A stretch of 27,791 nt of DNA. Origin: a virus. The first letter of the stretch is position 1. Each line of letters opens with the position of its first letter. Below, piece after piece: positions 6,303 through 13,383 of the stretch. A program made the position numbers and the translations under genes. The stretch is from IMG/VR virus record IMGVR_UViG_3300024355_000380, positions 1 to 27,791 of that record. The stretch is one strand, 5' to 3'. A model generated the notes under the pieces. It was not told the origin of the DNA. It saw only the letters and a list, made by a program, of their open reading frames with translations, and searched no databases.

Positions 6303-7802
6303 ATGACGTACACCGGTTTCAGGCACTACGACCGGAATCTGACGCGCACGGCCACGCAGGTTCAAGATCCCAACGCAGCTTGGCAGGCACAAGAGGCCCA
6401 TTGGATCCTGATCGAAGATCTCTTGCAGGGCACCTATGGAATGCGCCGTAAACACCGGCGTTACCTGCCGCAGGAACCACGCGAGCAAGACGACAGCTAC
6501 GACAACCGCCTAGCGCGTTCTGTTTGTCCGCCGTACTACCAGCGGCTTGAACGCATGTTGGCGGGCATGTTGACCCGTAAGCCTGTGCGTCTTGACGACG
6601 TGCCCGATGTTATTCGTGAGCAACTATTTGACGTAGACCTTCAGGGCAATGACCTGAACATTTACGTCTACGAATTAGCGCGAAAAATTATTCGGTACGG
6701 CCACGCTGGTGTTCTTGTTGATTTCCCTAGCCAAGACGACAGCGAGCTGCAAAACATCACCGACGTCTCTGCATTGCGTCCTTATTGGGTTACCTATACG
6801 CCGCGTGACATTCTTGGTTGGCGTTCGGAGGTGGTAAACGGCGCACAACAACTCACTCAACTGCGTCTGATGGAGCGCGTAACCATCGCTGACGGTGAAT
6901 ACGGCGAAAAGGTTGTTGAACAGGTGCGTGTACTGAAGCCAGGCTCTTATGCATTGTTCCGTCAAGATGACACACGCGGAAGCTTTGAAAAAGTGGCTGA
7001 AGGCACCACCAGCCTTGATTACATTCCGTTCGCCACTGCCTACTCAAACCGCGTTGGCCTGTTGGAATCACGCCCGCCGCTGGAAGACATTGCTGAACTG
7101 AACCTCAAGACCTACCAAATCCAGAGCGATCTGGACAACATGTTGCACATCTCGGCAGTGCCGATGCTGGCATTCTTCGGCTTCCCGTCCAGTGCTGAGG
7201 AAGTAAGCGCCGGTCCTGGTGAGGCCATCGCCTTCCCGTCTGAAGGCCGTGCCGAATACATCGAACCCAGCGGCAACAGCTTCAAGTCGCAGTTTGATCG
7301 TCTTGCTCAACTGGCAGCGCAGATCAATGAACTTGGCCTGTCCGCCATCCTTGGCCAAAAGCTAAGTGCCGAAACTGCCGAGGCAAAGCGCATTGATCGG
7401 AGCCAAGGCGATTCCACCATGATGGTGATTGCACAGCAGGTGCAAGATCTAATTGATAACTGCCTGCGCTATCACGCTGACTACCTGGGCCAAGCGCAAT
7501 CCGGCAGCAGCTATGTCAACCGTGACTTTATCGGTGCACGTCTTGAACCTGCCGAAATCACCGCGTTGCTGCAGACTTACACCGCCGGCGTGATCAGTCA
7601 GAAAACCTTGCTTGATCAGCTCGCTCAAGGTGAAGTGCTGGGCGATGACTTCGATGTTGAGGAAGAACTAGAAGCCACGCAATCTGGTGGATTGATTGAG
7701 CTTGGCGGCCCTGAAAACCTTGGCTCTGAAGACGTGATGGGCGAAGAAATGCCCAACGATCAGAGCTATGAAGATCAAAGTTCTAACGATCAAATGCAAT
7801 GA
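6303..7802 (+). CDS. portal protein (DUF4055 type)
   Basis: This is a 499-residue portal subunit. The dodecameric portal is the DNA channel at one capsid vertex and the docking site for TerL and the neck. Pattern matches to DUF4055 portals include an early LERMLAGMLTRKPVRLDD segment, YTPRDILGWRSEVVNG in the clip/stem region, and RPPLEDIAELNLKTYQIQSD followed by a DNMLHISAVPML stretch. A final acidic, Gln/Asn/Ser-rich tail ends ...NDQMQ. The stop overlaps the MuF start (ATGA), as is usual for portal-MuF pairs. The ATG at 6303 follows GGCGCAAAAG with no strong ribosome site. Length is usual for the family. Confidence 0.88.
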   Translation: MTYTGFRHYDRNLTRTATQVQDPNAAWQAQEAHWILIEDLLQGTYGMRRKHRRYLPQEPREQDDSYDNRLARSVCPPYYQRLERMLAGMLTRKPVRLDDVPDVIREQLFDVDLQGNDLNIYVYELARKIIRYGHAGVLVDFPSQDDSELQNITDVSALRPYWVTYTPRDILGWRSEVVNGAQQLTQLRLMERVTIADGEYGEKVVEQVRVLKPGSYALFRQDDTRGSFEKVAEGTTSLDYIPFATAYSNRVGLLESRPPLEDIAELNLKTYQIQSDLDNMLHISAVPMLAFFGFPSSAEEVSAGPGEAIAFPSEGRAEYIEPSGNSFKSQFDRLAQLAAQINELGLSAILGQKLSAETAEAKRIDRSQGDSTMMVIAQQVQDLIDNCLRYHADYLGQAQSGSSYVNRDFIGARLEPAEITALLQTYTAGVISQKTLLDQLAQGEVLGDDFDVEEELEATQSGGLIELGGPENLGSEDVMGEEMPNDQSYEDQSSNDQMQ

Positions 7803-9922
7803 CGCAATCGGGCGTTACACCTCGCCTGCTCAACGTTGAGCAATTCAAGCGGAAGATTGACCGCAGCAATCCTGTTGCCAACATCTACCGAAACGCCATT
7901 GATCTGAACCGCTTCAGCAATGCTGTCGCCCGTCAGATTGTGCGGGATTACAACGCCATCATCCTGAGCGCCGTTGACGATCTAAAGCGCATTGATTTTG
8001 GCGAAGCCACAGCAGGCGCAGGCATTGTCAGCCCGTCATCGGTGCAGGCGCAGCGTCTACGTGTGATCCTTGCTCAGCTCAAGCAATCACTAGATGGCTG
8101 GGCAGATCGCAGCACGGCTTATGCCTCTCGTGAATTACAAGGTTTGGCTGAGCTGCAAACAGAATTTGTCACCGAACAGCTTCGCCTTGCTGTAGCCGGT
8201 GGCGAGGTTGGTGGCCGTGGCATTGAGCCCAGCGTCGTAGCTCAGCAGGCAGTTAATACCGTTGAGGTTGCGCCGAACTTTGCGGCCAGTGTCGCCAGCG
8301 TTGACCCCACGGATTTGAACTTCACGCTCCCAGGTACGGGGCAGTTCAATCTGACTGCAGCGCAGGGTTCAGCTATCACATTGCCCAATGGCGAGGTGGT
8401 GCAAAAAGCGTTTCGTGGATTGGCCGAGTCGCAAGCGCAGCGGTTCAACACCATCGTGCGCACCGGAATCTTGTCAGGTGAACCGACACCGCAGATCGCT
8501 CGGCGCATGGTTGGGAGCCTTGAATTTGGCCAGCTCGCCAAGACTGCACGGCAACAGGCATTAGCCGGTGGTGAGCTTACCCGCATGGCTGATCATCAGG
8601 TATTGACCGTTGTGCGTACAAGCGTGCAACAAGTGGCGAATGAAGCCAGCCAACAGGTCTACCGCGCCAATGAGGAAGTCACCAAGAAATACCGCTACCT
8701 CGCCACGTTGGATAGCCGCACCTCAGCGATTTGCCGCAGCCTTGACGGCAAGGAATTCAAATACGGTGAAGGCCCGATGCCTCCCGTTCACTTCAACTGC
8801 TTACCGGGTGAAGCGCGTGTATCGGCCAGTAGTCAAATCGCGGCGGTTTACCGTCGGCCATATCAAGGCTTTTTGTGTGTCATCAGCACCACCGATGGTG
8901 ACGTGCTCAGAGTCACCCCAAACCACCCTGTATTGACGAATGTCGGCTGGAAGACTGCGCAAAGCGTGCAAATTGGTGATCAGGTTTTCCGCAGCAGTGC
9001 TGTTCCATTGGAAGCTTTTGCAGGCGACCAAAAAAACGACGCTGTAACCACTGCCGAGGATGTATTTAGTGCGTTCGGAAAATCGCCTTCTGTGTTCTCC
9101 GTAGAAGTGCCAATTTCCGCCCCAGATTTCCACGGCGATGTTGCCGCAGAGGATGTCGCAGTTGTACTTGCCAATCGGGAATTGTTGCTCGCAGTGAATC
9201 CCGAACTTTTCAAGATGCTGCGCAACATCAGCCTCCAAGGGTCCGACTCTACGGGCTCTGGCGTTGGCCATTTTGCGCAAAGTTTCCTCGCTGTTGGTGG
9301 TTCCGCGTTTAGCGACGTGAGCGGCGGAAGCCAAAGCCTTTCTTTCAGCGGGGGTGGCTCTGGCCATGCGAGCGAATTGCTGTTCGCTTCTATTTCTGAG
9401 GGTGCGGCCAGAACTCAGGATGATGCGCTCTATGGGACGTGGCGAGACGTTGAACTGCTGAGCGATTCCACGGATCCCGATTCCGTCGTCGTAAAGGGCA
9501 ATGATGCGGTGAAGGTCGTCGGGATTGGACGGGAGCCATTTAGCGGGCATGTCTACAACTTCGAGACCGAAAGCGGCCTGTACTGGGCTGACTCCATTTT
9601 AACCCACAACTGCCGTAGCACCACAATTCCGGTCATTGATTACCGCGCCCTTGGCTTGCGGTCACCCGAGGATGTGATTGGCGAAGCAAAGCGCGCCGCA
9701 CAAGGCGGTGAGGTTTCCGCAGATACAAACTACGGGCAATGGCTACAGCGTCAGCCCAAGGAATATCAAGCCGAAGTGCTCGGCAAGTCGCGTCTGCCGT
9801 ACTTTGAAAAACTCAGCAAAGAACTAGGTCCGCAGCAGGCACTTGCTCGTTTTGTGCGTGAAGACGGCAGCGAAGTTAGCCTGAAACAGTTGCAGCAAAG
9901 ATATGGCAAACCCGACGCTTAA
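7799..9922 (+). CDS. MuF-like minor head protein interrupted by an intein
   Basis: The precursor is 707 residues. Residues 1-333 plus 605-707 form a 436-residue MuF/SPP1 gp7-like protein, which associates with the portal and is carried inside the capsid. The MuF core is seen in VVRTSVQQVANEASQQVYRA, the TLDSRTSAICRSLDGKEF block and PMPPVHFN|CRSTTIPV, where the bar marks the intein insertion. The C-extein has the usual YGQWLQRQPKEYQAEVLGKS tail. Splicing should rejoin N333 to C605 and restore the conserved HxNCR motif. The start ATG overlaps the portal stop by four bases. Because the frame stays open across the insertion, a functional head protein should depend on protein splicing. Confidence 0.9.
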   Translation: MTQSGVTPRLLNVEQFKRKIDRSNPVANIYRNAIDLNRFSNAVARQIVRDYNAIILSAVDDLKRIDFGEATAGAGIVSPSSVQAQRLRVILAQLKQSLDGWADRSTAYASRELQGLAELQTEFVTEQLRLAVAGGEVGGRGIEPSVVAQQAVNTVEVAPNFAASVASVDPTDLNFTLPGTGQFNLTAAQGSAITLPNGEVVQKAFRGLAESQAQRFNTIVRTGILSGEPTPQIARRMVGSLEFGQLAKTARQQALAGGELTRMADHQVLTVVRTSVQQVANEASQQVYRANEEVTKKYRYLATLDSRTSAICRSLDGKEFKYGEGPMPPVHFNCLPGEARVSASSQIAAVYRRPYQGFLCVISTTDGDVLRVTPNHPVLTNVGWKTAQSVQIGDQVFRSSAVPLEAFAGDQKNDAVTTAEDVFSAFGKSPSVFSVEVPISAPDFHGDVAAEDVAVVLANRELLLAVNPELFKMLRNISLQGSDSTGSGVGHFAQSFLAVGGSAFSDVSGGSQSLSFSGGGSGHASELLFASISEGAARTQDDALYGTWRDVELLSDSTDPDSVVVKGNDAVKVVGIGREPFSGHVYNFETESGLYWADSILTHNCRSTTIPVIDYRALGLRSPEDVIGEAKRAAQGGEVSADTNYGQWLQRQPKEYQAEVLGKSRLPYFEKLSKELGPQQALARFVREDGSEVSLKQLQQRYGKPDA
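8798..9610 (+). mobile_element. intein in the MuF gene (271 residues, C334-N604)
   Basis: The splicing blocks are complete. Block A is CLPGEARV with nucleophile C334. Block B is RVTPNHPVLT with T373 and H376. Block F reads GHVYNFETESGLYWADS, and block G is ILTHN with penultimate H603 and terminal N604, followed by the +1 residue C605. The element is placed exactly before the conserved Cys of the MuF HxNCR motif. The residues between blocks B and F are low in recognisable structure (Ser/Gly/Ala/Val/Asp-rich) and contain no LAGLIDADG motif on this strand. The opposite strand of this stretch encodes the endonuclease. The boundaries are set by the block motifs and by the restored extein. Confidence 0.92.
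8801..9550 (-). CDS. Vsr-like (EDxHD-type) homing endonuclease, antisense within the intein
   Basis: This 249-residue protein is read opposite the intein. Residues 13-45 form a resolvase-like helix-turn-helix (YDDGIGIRGIAQQFNVSPRP). Residues ~65-100 are a basic linker. Residues ~103-180 form the nuclease core: PLEADVAQHLEKFGI (E106), GKYNCDILCGNIAVEIWGG (D132, E141), NWHFYGEH (H148), then a hydrophobic YSVVFLVACKS strand. This fits the Vsr-fold EDxHD family known from split-intein loci. QYRVVWGD (residues 206-213) is antisense to intein block B. The ATG complements 9548-9550, and the TAA complements 8801-8803, immediately after the intein's first Cys codon. Codons are in exact register with the sense codons. 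A weak GAAG lies upstream; no promoter is recognised. Confidence 0.8.
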   Translation of the reverse strand: MPAKWLPSNPDDLHRIIALYDDGIGIRGIAQQFNVSPRPIERIILSSGRTLRNRSEQQFARMARATPAERKALASAAHVAKRGTTNSEETLRKMANARARRVGPLEADVAQHLEKFGIHCEQQFPIGKYNCDILCGNIAVEIWGGNWHFYGEHRRRFSERTKYILGSGYSVVFLVACKSFQWNSTAAENLITNLHALRSLPADIRQYRVVWGDSEHVTIGGADDTQKALIWPTVNRRDLTTGRYTRFTR

Positions 9923-10184
9923 ATGTTTTGTTGACGGTTATTTAAGGAGTGACTGCGTTTTAGCTCTTATTGGTGAGGCTTGGGTTGAAGCCATCTACAC
10001 CAACCACGGCTGGTTCACTTCCGATCTAACTACTAAATTGGATGCAGTCACAGAATGGCGTGATGGCCAAGAAACCGACCAAAGCCGAGAAGAAAATCGG
10101 CAAGGTGATGAGCGAGTACAAGGCCGGAACGCTGAAAAGTGGCAAGCCAGGCCCCGGCAAAGGCCCAACCGTCAAAAGCCGTAA
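9903..10184 (+). CDS. hypothetical protein, only the first ~56 residues convincing
   Basis: The ATG at 9903 lies 20 bases inside the MuF 3' end. The first part (MANPTLKCFVDGYLRSDCVL, then GEAWVEAIYTNHGWFTSD) looks like a compact protein. From about 10065 on, the frame runs over the strongly coding gene at 10063 and becomes a Gln/Arg/Glu-rich shadow. A good AAGGAG at 9944-9949 sits inside this frame but has no suitable in-frame start after it. No function is recognised. The gene may be real but shorter or restarted. Confidence 0.4.
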   Translation: MANPTLKCFVDGYLRSDCVLALIGEAWVEAIYTNHGWFTSDLTTKLDAVTEWRDGQETDQSREENRQGDERVQGRNAEKWQARPRQRPNRQKP

Positions 10185-10248
10185 ACAGGCCATCGCCATC
10201 GCTCTGTCTGAAGCCGGCAAGGCCCGTAAGCCCAAAGGCAAGAAGTGA
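10063..10248 (+). CDS. small basic DUF6496-like protein
   Basis: The ATG at 10063 gives a 61-residue, very basic protein: KPTKAEKKIGKVMSEYKAG, a Gly/Lys/Pro turn, then SRKQAIAIALSEAGKARKPK. The 'K.mhEfk.G.L.SG.g...tsRkQAiAIALSEaGk' pattern is that of DUF6496-type proteins found in phages and bacteria. Its charge suggests nucleic-acid binding, but the role is not established. The stop overlaps the next start (TGATG), so these small genes are probably cotranslated. A start 21 bases upstream is possible but less likely. Confidence 0.8.
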   Translation: MAKKPTKAEKKIGKVMSEYKAGTLKSGKPGPGKGPTVKSRKQAIAIALSEAGKARKPKGKK

Positions 10249-10478
10249 TGGCTATCGGCATCGGCTCCCGCGTCAGCTGGACCTATCAAGGCAAGACCAC
10301 CTACGGCACTGTGACCGGCAAGGCTGGCAATCGCGCCACCATTGAAGGTCCAACCGGCGGCAAGGTCACCCGCGTCGGCACAGAAGCTGACCCGGTATTG
10401 CGCATTCAATCTGAATCGACTGGCAACCCAGTTCTGAAAAAGCGATCAGAATTGAAGGAAGCCACGAAGCGCAAATGA
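10248..10478 (+). CDS. TUDOR-like (hypervirulence-associated protein type) small protein
   Basis: This 76-residue protein begins at the ATG at 10248, sharing a base with the preceding stop; a GTG directly upstream is an alternative. GSRVSWTYQGKTTYGTVTGK, then GKVTRVGTEADPVLRIQSES, ending VLKKRSEL, is the strand pattern of the short HVA1-type TUDOR domain (v.W.yG..t.GtV......t...G..v.r..se.dPvylV...dG..vlk..seL). Such domains are small beta-barrels that may bind protein or nucleic acid. Its role in a phage head module is unknown. The stop overlaps the next start (ATGA). Confidence 0.75.
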   Translation: MAIGIGSRVSWTYQGKTTYGTVTGKAGNRATIEGPTGGKVTRVGTEADPVLRIQSESTGNPVLKKRSELKEATKRK

Positions 10479-10666
10479 AAGGCAAGATCTGGGAAGGAAG
10501 CTGCACTTACCTCAAGTGTGCCGATGGCCTGATTGAGGGTCGGTTTCTTTTCCCAGTGCCGAATTCACCTGAGGGTCTTGGTGCATTGATGGGCCGTTTA
10601 GCCGAAGGTGTTGAGGTTATTACCTGCACTGAAAACGACGACGATGAGGAGGAAGACGATGATTGA
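10475..10666 (+). CDS. small hypothetical protein with an acidic tail
   Basis: This 63-residue protein starts at the ATG at 10475, overlapping the preceding stop. The body, MKGKIWEGSCTYLKCADGLI then EGRFLFPVPNSPEGLGALMG, is followed by a tail of almost only Asp and Glu (ENDDDEEEDDD). The codons of that tail contain GAGGAGG, which also serves as the ribosome site of the next gene at 10659, so amino-acid composition and translation signal overlap. No domain is recognised. Confidence 0.65.
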   Translation: MKGKIWEGSCTYLKCADGLIEGRFLFPVPNSPEGLGALMGRLAEGVEVITCTENDDDEEEDDD

Positions 10667-10931
10667 GTACCGGGGCGAAAAGTTTGAGGGCTACAACAAG
10701 CCCAAGCGCACGCCAAACCATCCGACCAAATCACACGTTGTCCTAGCGAAGGAAGGCGACAAGGTGAAAATGATCAGGTTCGGTCAGCAGGGCGTGTCAG
10801 GCTCACCGCCACGAAAAGGAGAATCGGCACAAGCGCAAACAAGAAGATCATCGTTTAAGGCACGCCATGCGGCCAATATCGCCAAGGGCAAAATGTCAGC
10901 GGCGTGGTGGTCAAGCAACACAAAATGGTGA
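10659..10931 (+). CDS. conserved phage protein (GYNKPKRTPNHPTKSH family)
   Basis: The ATG at 10659 follows GAGGAGGAAGAC, a strong ribosome site, and gives 90 residues. The patterns FEGYNKPKRTPNHPTKSH, KVKMIRFGQQGVSGS and RSSFKARHAANIAKGKMSAA, ending WWSSNTKW, belong to a widespread small protein of podo- and siphophages, cyanophages included. It is basic, and its function is not known to me. It often lies near portal, scaffold or capsid genes, as here. An upstream in-frame start at 10608 would add residues that are only a shadow of the preceding gene. It ends one base before the convergent minus-strand gene. Confidence 0.85.
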   Translation: MIEYRGEKFEGYNKPKRTPNHPTKSHVVLAKEGDKVKMIRFGQQGVSGSPPRKGESAQAQTRRSSFKARHAANIAKGKMSAAWWSSNTKW

Positions 10932-10932
10932 G

Positions 10933-11127
10933 CTACTGACGTTCCGCCGCGTGGATTCGGTCTTTTAGCTCTGCCACGTACTTACGCAACGCGTTGGCAT
11001 TTTCAGCGTGCCATCTGTCGCCAGTCTTCAAGTAAGCCTGCGTGTGCAGGTCAATCGCCTTCAACATCTGGTGAATCACGGGGTTCCACGGCTCACGAAT
11101 TGGCGTATCCCACTCACGCCGGGACAT
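10933..11127 (-). CDS. small hypothetical protein on the opposite strand of the head module
   Basis: This is a 64-residue protein read leftward from the ATG at 11127-11125: MSRREWDTPIREPWNPVIHQ, then KAIDLHTQAYLKTGDRWHAE, then ANALRKYVAELKDRIHAAER. It is amphipathic and helical, with no membrane span. Its stop lies one base after the stop of the plus-strand gene ending at 10931 (tail to tail), and its start is 57 bases from the divergent scaffold start. The protein looks real by composition, but no function is recognised. An antisense moron or regulator is possible. Confidence 0.65.
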   Translation of the reverse strand: MSRREWDTPIREPWNPVIHQMLKAIDLHTQAYLKTGDRWHAENANALRKYVAELKDRIHAAERQ

Positions 11128-11184
11128 GACGTGCAAAAAGCATCTTTTACTTATACAGTTTGGTGGTAAACCCTACGGGTCACA

Positions 11185-11880
11185 ATGTCTGACGAACAAC
11201 TGCAGGAAGCTACGCAGACTGCAAGCAACGACGAACTGGAAAAGCTCAAGCGAAGCATTGAAGGTTTAGAACGCAAAAACTTTGAGCTGATCGGCAAGCT
11301 TAAGGAGCAGAAAGAAAAGGCACCAGCACTTCCTGACGGCATTGATGTTCAGGAGTTGTTGGAATTCAAGCGCAAGAAAGAACAAGAAGAGCTTGAGTCA
11401 AAGGGCAAGTACGAAGAGGCCCTCAAGCAATACGCTCAGCAGTTTCAAGAACGGGAAGATGGCTACAAAAAGCGCATCGCTGAACTTGAATCAAAGCTGA
11501 CCTTTAATCAACTGGACAACCGCGTGGTGGCAATCCTCGCTGAGCAGGGTGCCCACAATCCACACGATGCACTACGCCTTGTGCGTGATCAGCTCAAGCT
11601 TGACGAAAACGGTAACCCCGTGGCTGTTGACGGCTACAACGAGGTTCCCATGGATCAGTGGGTAGAACGTCTGAAGGCTGAACGCGGCTATCTGTTCAAG
11701 GCGCCTACGGTCAAAGGTTCCGGCGCACCTGTCGGCGCTCGTGCAAGCTCTGGCGAAGTGCCGGCCGGCACCAAAAACCCGTTCACCCGTGAATACTTCA
11801 ACCTCACAGAGCAGTCACGGCTGTATCGCACTGACCGTGATTTGTACGAACGGTTGAAGGCTGCAGCAAACAATGCTTAA
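11185..11880 (+). CDS. capsid scaffold protein
   Basis: This 231-residue protein begins at the ATG at 11185. Residues ~15-110 are a highly charged coiled coil (DELEKLKRSIEGLERKNFEL, then LEFKRKKEQEELESKGKYEE, then KKRIAELESKL). The second half is mixed and ends ...NPFTREYFNLTEQSRLYRTD. Length, coiled coil, acidic start and place directly before the major capsid gene fit the internal scaffold that guides HK97-fold shell assembly and then leaves. There is no protease motif here or next door. The upstream 57-base gap between divergent starts must hold its promoter if it has one; a TATACA at 11152-11157 lacks a good -35. Confidence 0.85.
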   Translation: MSDEQLQEATQTASNDELEKLKRSIEGLERKNFELIGKLKEQKEKAPALPDGIDVQELLEFKRKKEQEELESKGKYEEALKQYAQQFQEREDGYKKRIAELESKLTFNQLDNRVVAILAEQGAHNPHDALRLVRDQLKLDENGNPVAVDGYNEVPMDQWVERLKAERGYLFKAPTVKGSGAPVGARASSGEVPAGTKNPFTREYFNLTEQSRLYRTDRDLYERLKAAANNA

Positions 11881-11900
11881 TATGTAACCGTTAGACGTGA

Positions 11901-11957
11901 ATGGCTACGCCGTCCGTCATTGGGTTACGCCCGCACCGTAAACATTTCTGGTACTAA
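11901..11957 (+). CDS. possible 18-residue leader ORF before the capsid gene
   Basis: An ATG at 11901 opens MATPSVIGLRPHRKHFWY, whose TAA (11955-11957) ends two bases before the capsid ATG. The spacing would allow a terminating ribosome to restart on the capsid gene, which has no visible Shine-Dalgarno site of its own. It may be chance in an 80-base gap. Confidence 0.3.
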   Translation: MATPSVIGLRPHRKHFWY

Positions 11958-11959
11958 CA

Positions 11960-12976
11960 ATGGCCACGCTCCGCTCGGACGTGATCATTCCCGAAATTTT
12001 TACGCCCTACGTCATTGAGCAAAGCACCCAAAAGAACGCCTTCCTGGCGAGTGGTGTTGCTCAGCCCATGGCTGAACTCAATGCAACTGAGGGCGGCGAT
12101 TTCGTGAATGTTCCTTTCTGGAAAGCCAACCTCTCTGGCGATCTGGAAGTTCTTTCTGATTCCACCAGCCTTACCCCCGGCAAAATCACTGCTGATAAGC
12201 AAATCGGCGTGATCCTGCACCGTGGCCGTGCCTTTGAGGCCCGCGACCTTGCTGCTCTGGCTGCAGGTTCCGACCCCATGGCTGCCATCGGCGCCAAAGT
12301 TGGTGAGTACGTTGCTAACCAGCAGCAGGCTGACCTGTACAAGTGTCTGGAAGGTGTGTTCGGCGCCCTGACCGGCGGTGACTCCCCTGCCTTCGATGCC
12401 CTGCGCTTCGATACCAGCACCCAAACTGCTCTGAGCCCCCGCCACGTGGCTAAGGCCCGTGCACTGCTGGGTGATCAAGGCGAGAAGCTGTCTGCTGTGG
12501 CTCTGCACAGCGCTTGTTACTACGACCTTGTTGAGCGCAAGGCCATTGATTACGTTCTGGCTTCGGATCTGGGTATTAGCCCCGATACCTCCATGCCTGA
12601 CGCCTTCGGTGGTTCTGTGGCTTCTGCCTACAGCGCCGACTATCGCGTTCCTACCTATATGGGTATGCGCGTGATTGTGTCCGATGACATCACCAATTCC
12701 GGTGGTGTGTATGCCGCTTATTTCTTCACCAACGGCGCTATTGCCACCGGTGAGCAAGCTGCAATGCGCACTGAAACCGACCGCGACATCCTCGCCAAGT
12801 CGGACGCAATGTCTCTGGACATGCACTACATCTACCACCCCGTTGGTGCCAAGTGGGCCGTGACCACCACGAACCCCACCCGCGCCCAACTGGCCACGGT
12901 AGGTAACTGGAGCAAGGTGTACGAAACCAAGAACATTGGCATCGTGCGTGCTTCGGTCAGCTCCAATTACGACTGA
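11960..12976 (+). CDS. major capsid protein (HK97-like fold expected)
   Basis: This 338-residue protein starts at the ATG at 11960. Features typical of phage coat proteins of this class are the start RSDVIIPEIFTPYVIEQSTQ, GDFVNVPFWKANLSGDLEVL, the spine-helix-like LAAGSDPMAAIGAKVGEYVA, and near the C-terminus YRVPTYMGMRVIVSDD followed by AYFFTNGAIATGEQ, the P-domain/A-loop pattern. It forms the icosahedral shell. Codon choice is visibly GC-richer and more uniform than in the tail-tip genes, as expected for the most highly expressed phage protein. It follows the scaffold and precedes the decoration protein. Confidence 0.92.
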   Translation: MATLRSDVIIPEIFTPYVIEQSTQKNAFLASGVAQPMAELNATEGGDFVNVPFWKANLSGDLEVLSDSTSLTPGKITADKQIGVILHRGRAFEARDLAALAAGSDPMAAIGAKVGEYVANQQQADLYKCLEGVFGALTGGDSPAFDALRFDTSTQTALSPRHVAKARALLGDQGEKLSAVALHSACYYDLVERKAIDYVLASDLGISPDTSMPDAFGGSVASAYSADYRVPTYMGMRVIVSDDITNSGGVYAAYFFTNGAIATGEQAAMRTETDRDILAKSDAMSLDMHYIYHPVGAKWAVTTTNPTRAQLATVGNWSKVYETKNIGIVRASVSSNYD

Positions 12977-12991
12977 TAGGAGCAACTAACC

Positions 12992-13360
12992 ATGGCTTCC
13001 CTTTTTGAAGTAACCGCAGGCAAGTCGATTGGCTATGTCAGCGGTACTGGCGGTGCTGTTACCCAGGCCACCAGCAAGTCCACTGGCGTCACGCTGAATA
13101 AGCCCTGTGGCGCCATCACCATGCACAACGCTTCGCTTGCCGGCGACGCTGAGGTTTCCTTCACGGTGACCAACAGCGAAGTGGCCGCGACTGATGTTGT
13201 GCTGGTTTCGGTCAAGTCTGGTGCTACCACTGGTAAGTACCTGCCTTTCGTGACCGCCACTGCCGCCGGCAGCTTTGAGATCACTGTTTCCAACGTTGGT
13301 TCTACCGCTGGCGAAGCTGTGGTGCTCAACTTTGCTGTGATCAAGGCAGCTGCTGCCTGA
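12992..13360 (+). CDS. capsid decoration/stabilisation protein
   Basis: This 122-residue protein begins at an ATG preceded by a good ribosome site (AGGAG, about 10 bases upstream). It is rich in Ala, Ser, Thr, Val and Gly, nearly all beta-strand: LFEVTAGKSIGYVSGTGGAV, then EVSFTVTNSEVAATDVVLVS, then SFEITVSNVGSTAGEAVVLN. Size, composition and place directly after the major capsid gene, with a terminator following, fit an outer-surface decoration protein or head-fibre base. The call rests on position and composition; no specific fold is proven. Confidence 0.7.
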   Translation: MASLFEVTAGKSIGYVSGTGGAVTQATSKSTGVTLNKPCGAITMHNASLAGDAEVSFTVTNSEVAATDVVLVSVKSGATTGKYLPFVTATAAGSFEITVSNVGSTAGEAVVLNFAVIKAAAA

Positions 13361-13383
13361 TTGATTTTTCAGGCGAAACAACG

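Noticed and set aside
8242-8586. Minus-strand frame opposite the N-extein of MuF
   Set aside because: Cys/Ala/Arg/Pro-rich shadow without motifs, unlike the endonuclease frame opposite the intein.
8980-9228. Second minus-strand frame opposite the intein
   Set aside because: Ser/Thr/Ala low-complexity run; the endonuclease frame on the same strand has the domain motifs.
11954-12985. 343-residue frame on the minus strand opposite the capsid gene
   Set aside because: It is a long open shadow caused by the biased codon use of the capsid gene. His/Gly/Val-rich, no domain, and the sense frame is clearly the coding one.
12986-13381. Minus-strand frame opposite the decoration gene
   Set aside because: Composition is a Ser/Gly/His shadow of the Ala/Thr/Val-rich sense gene; no motif.
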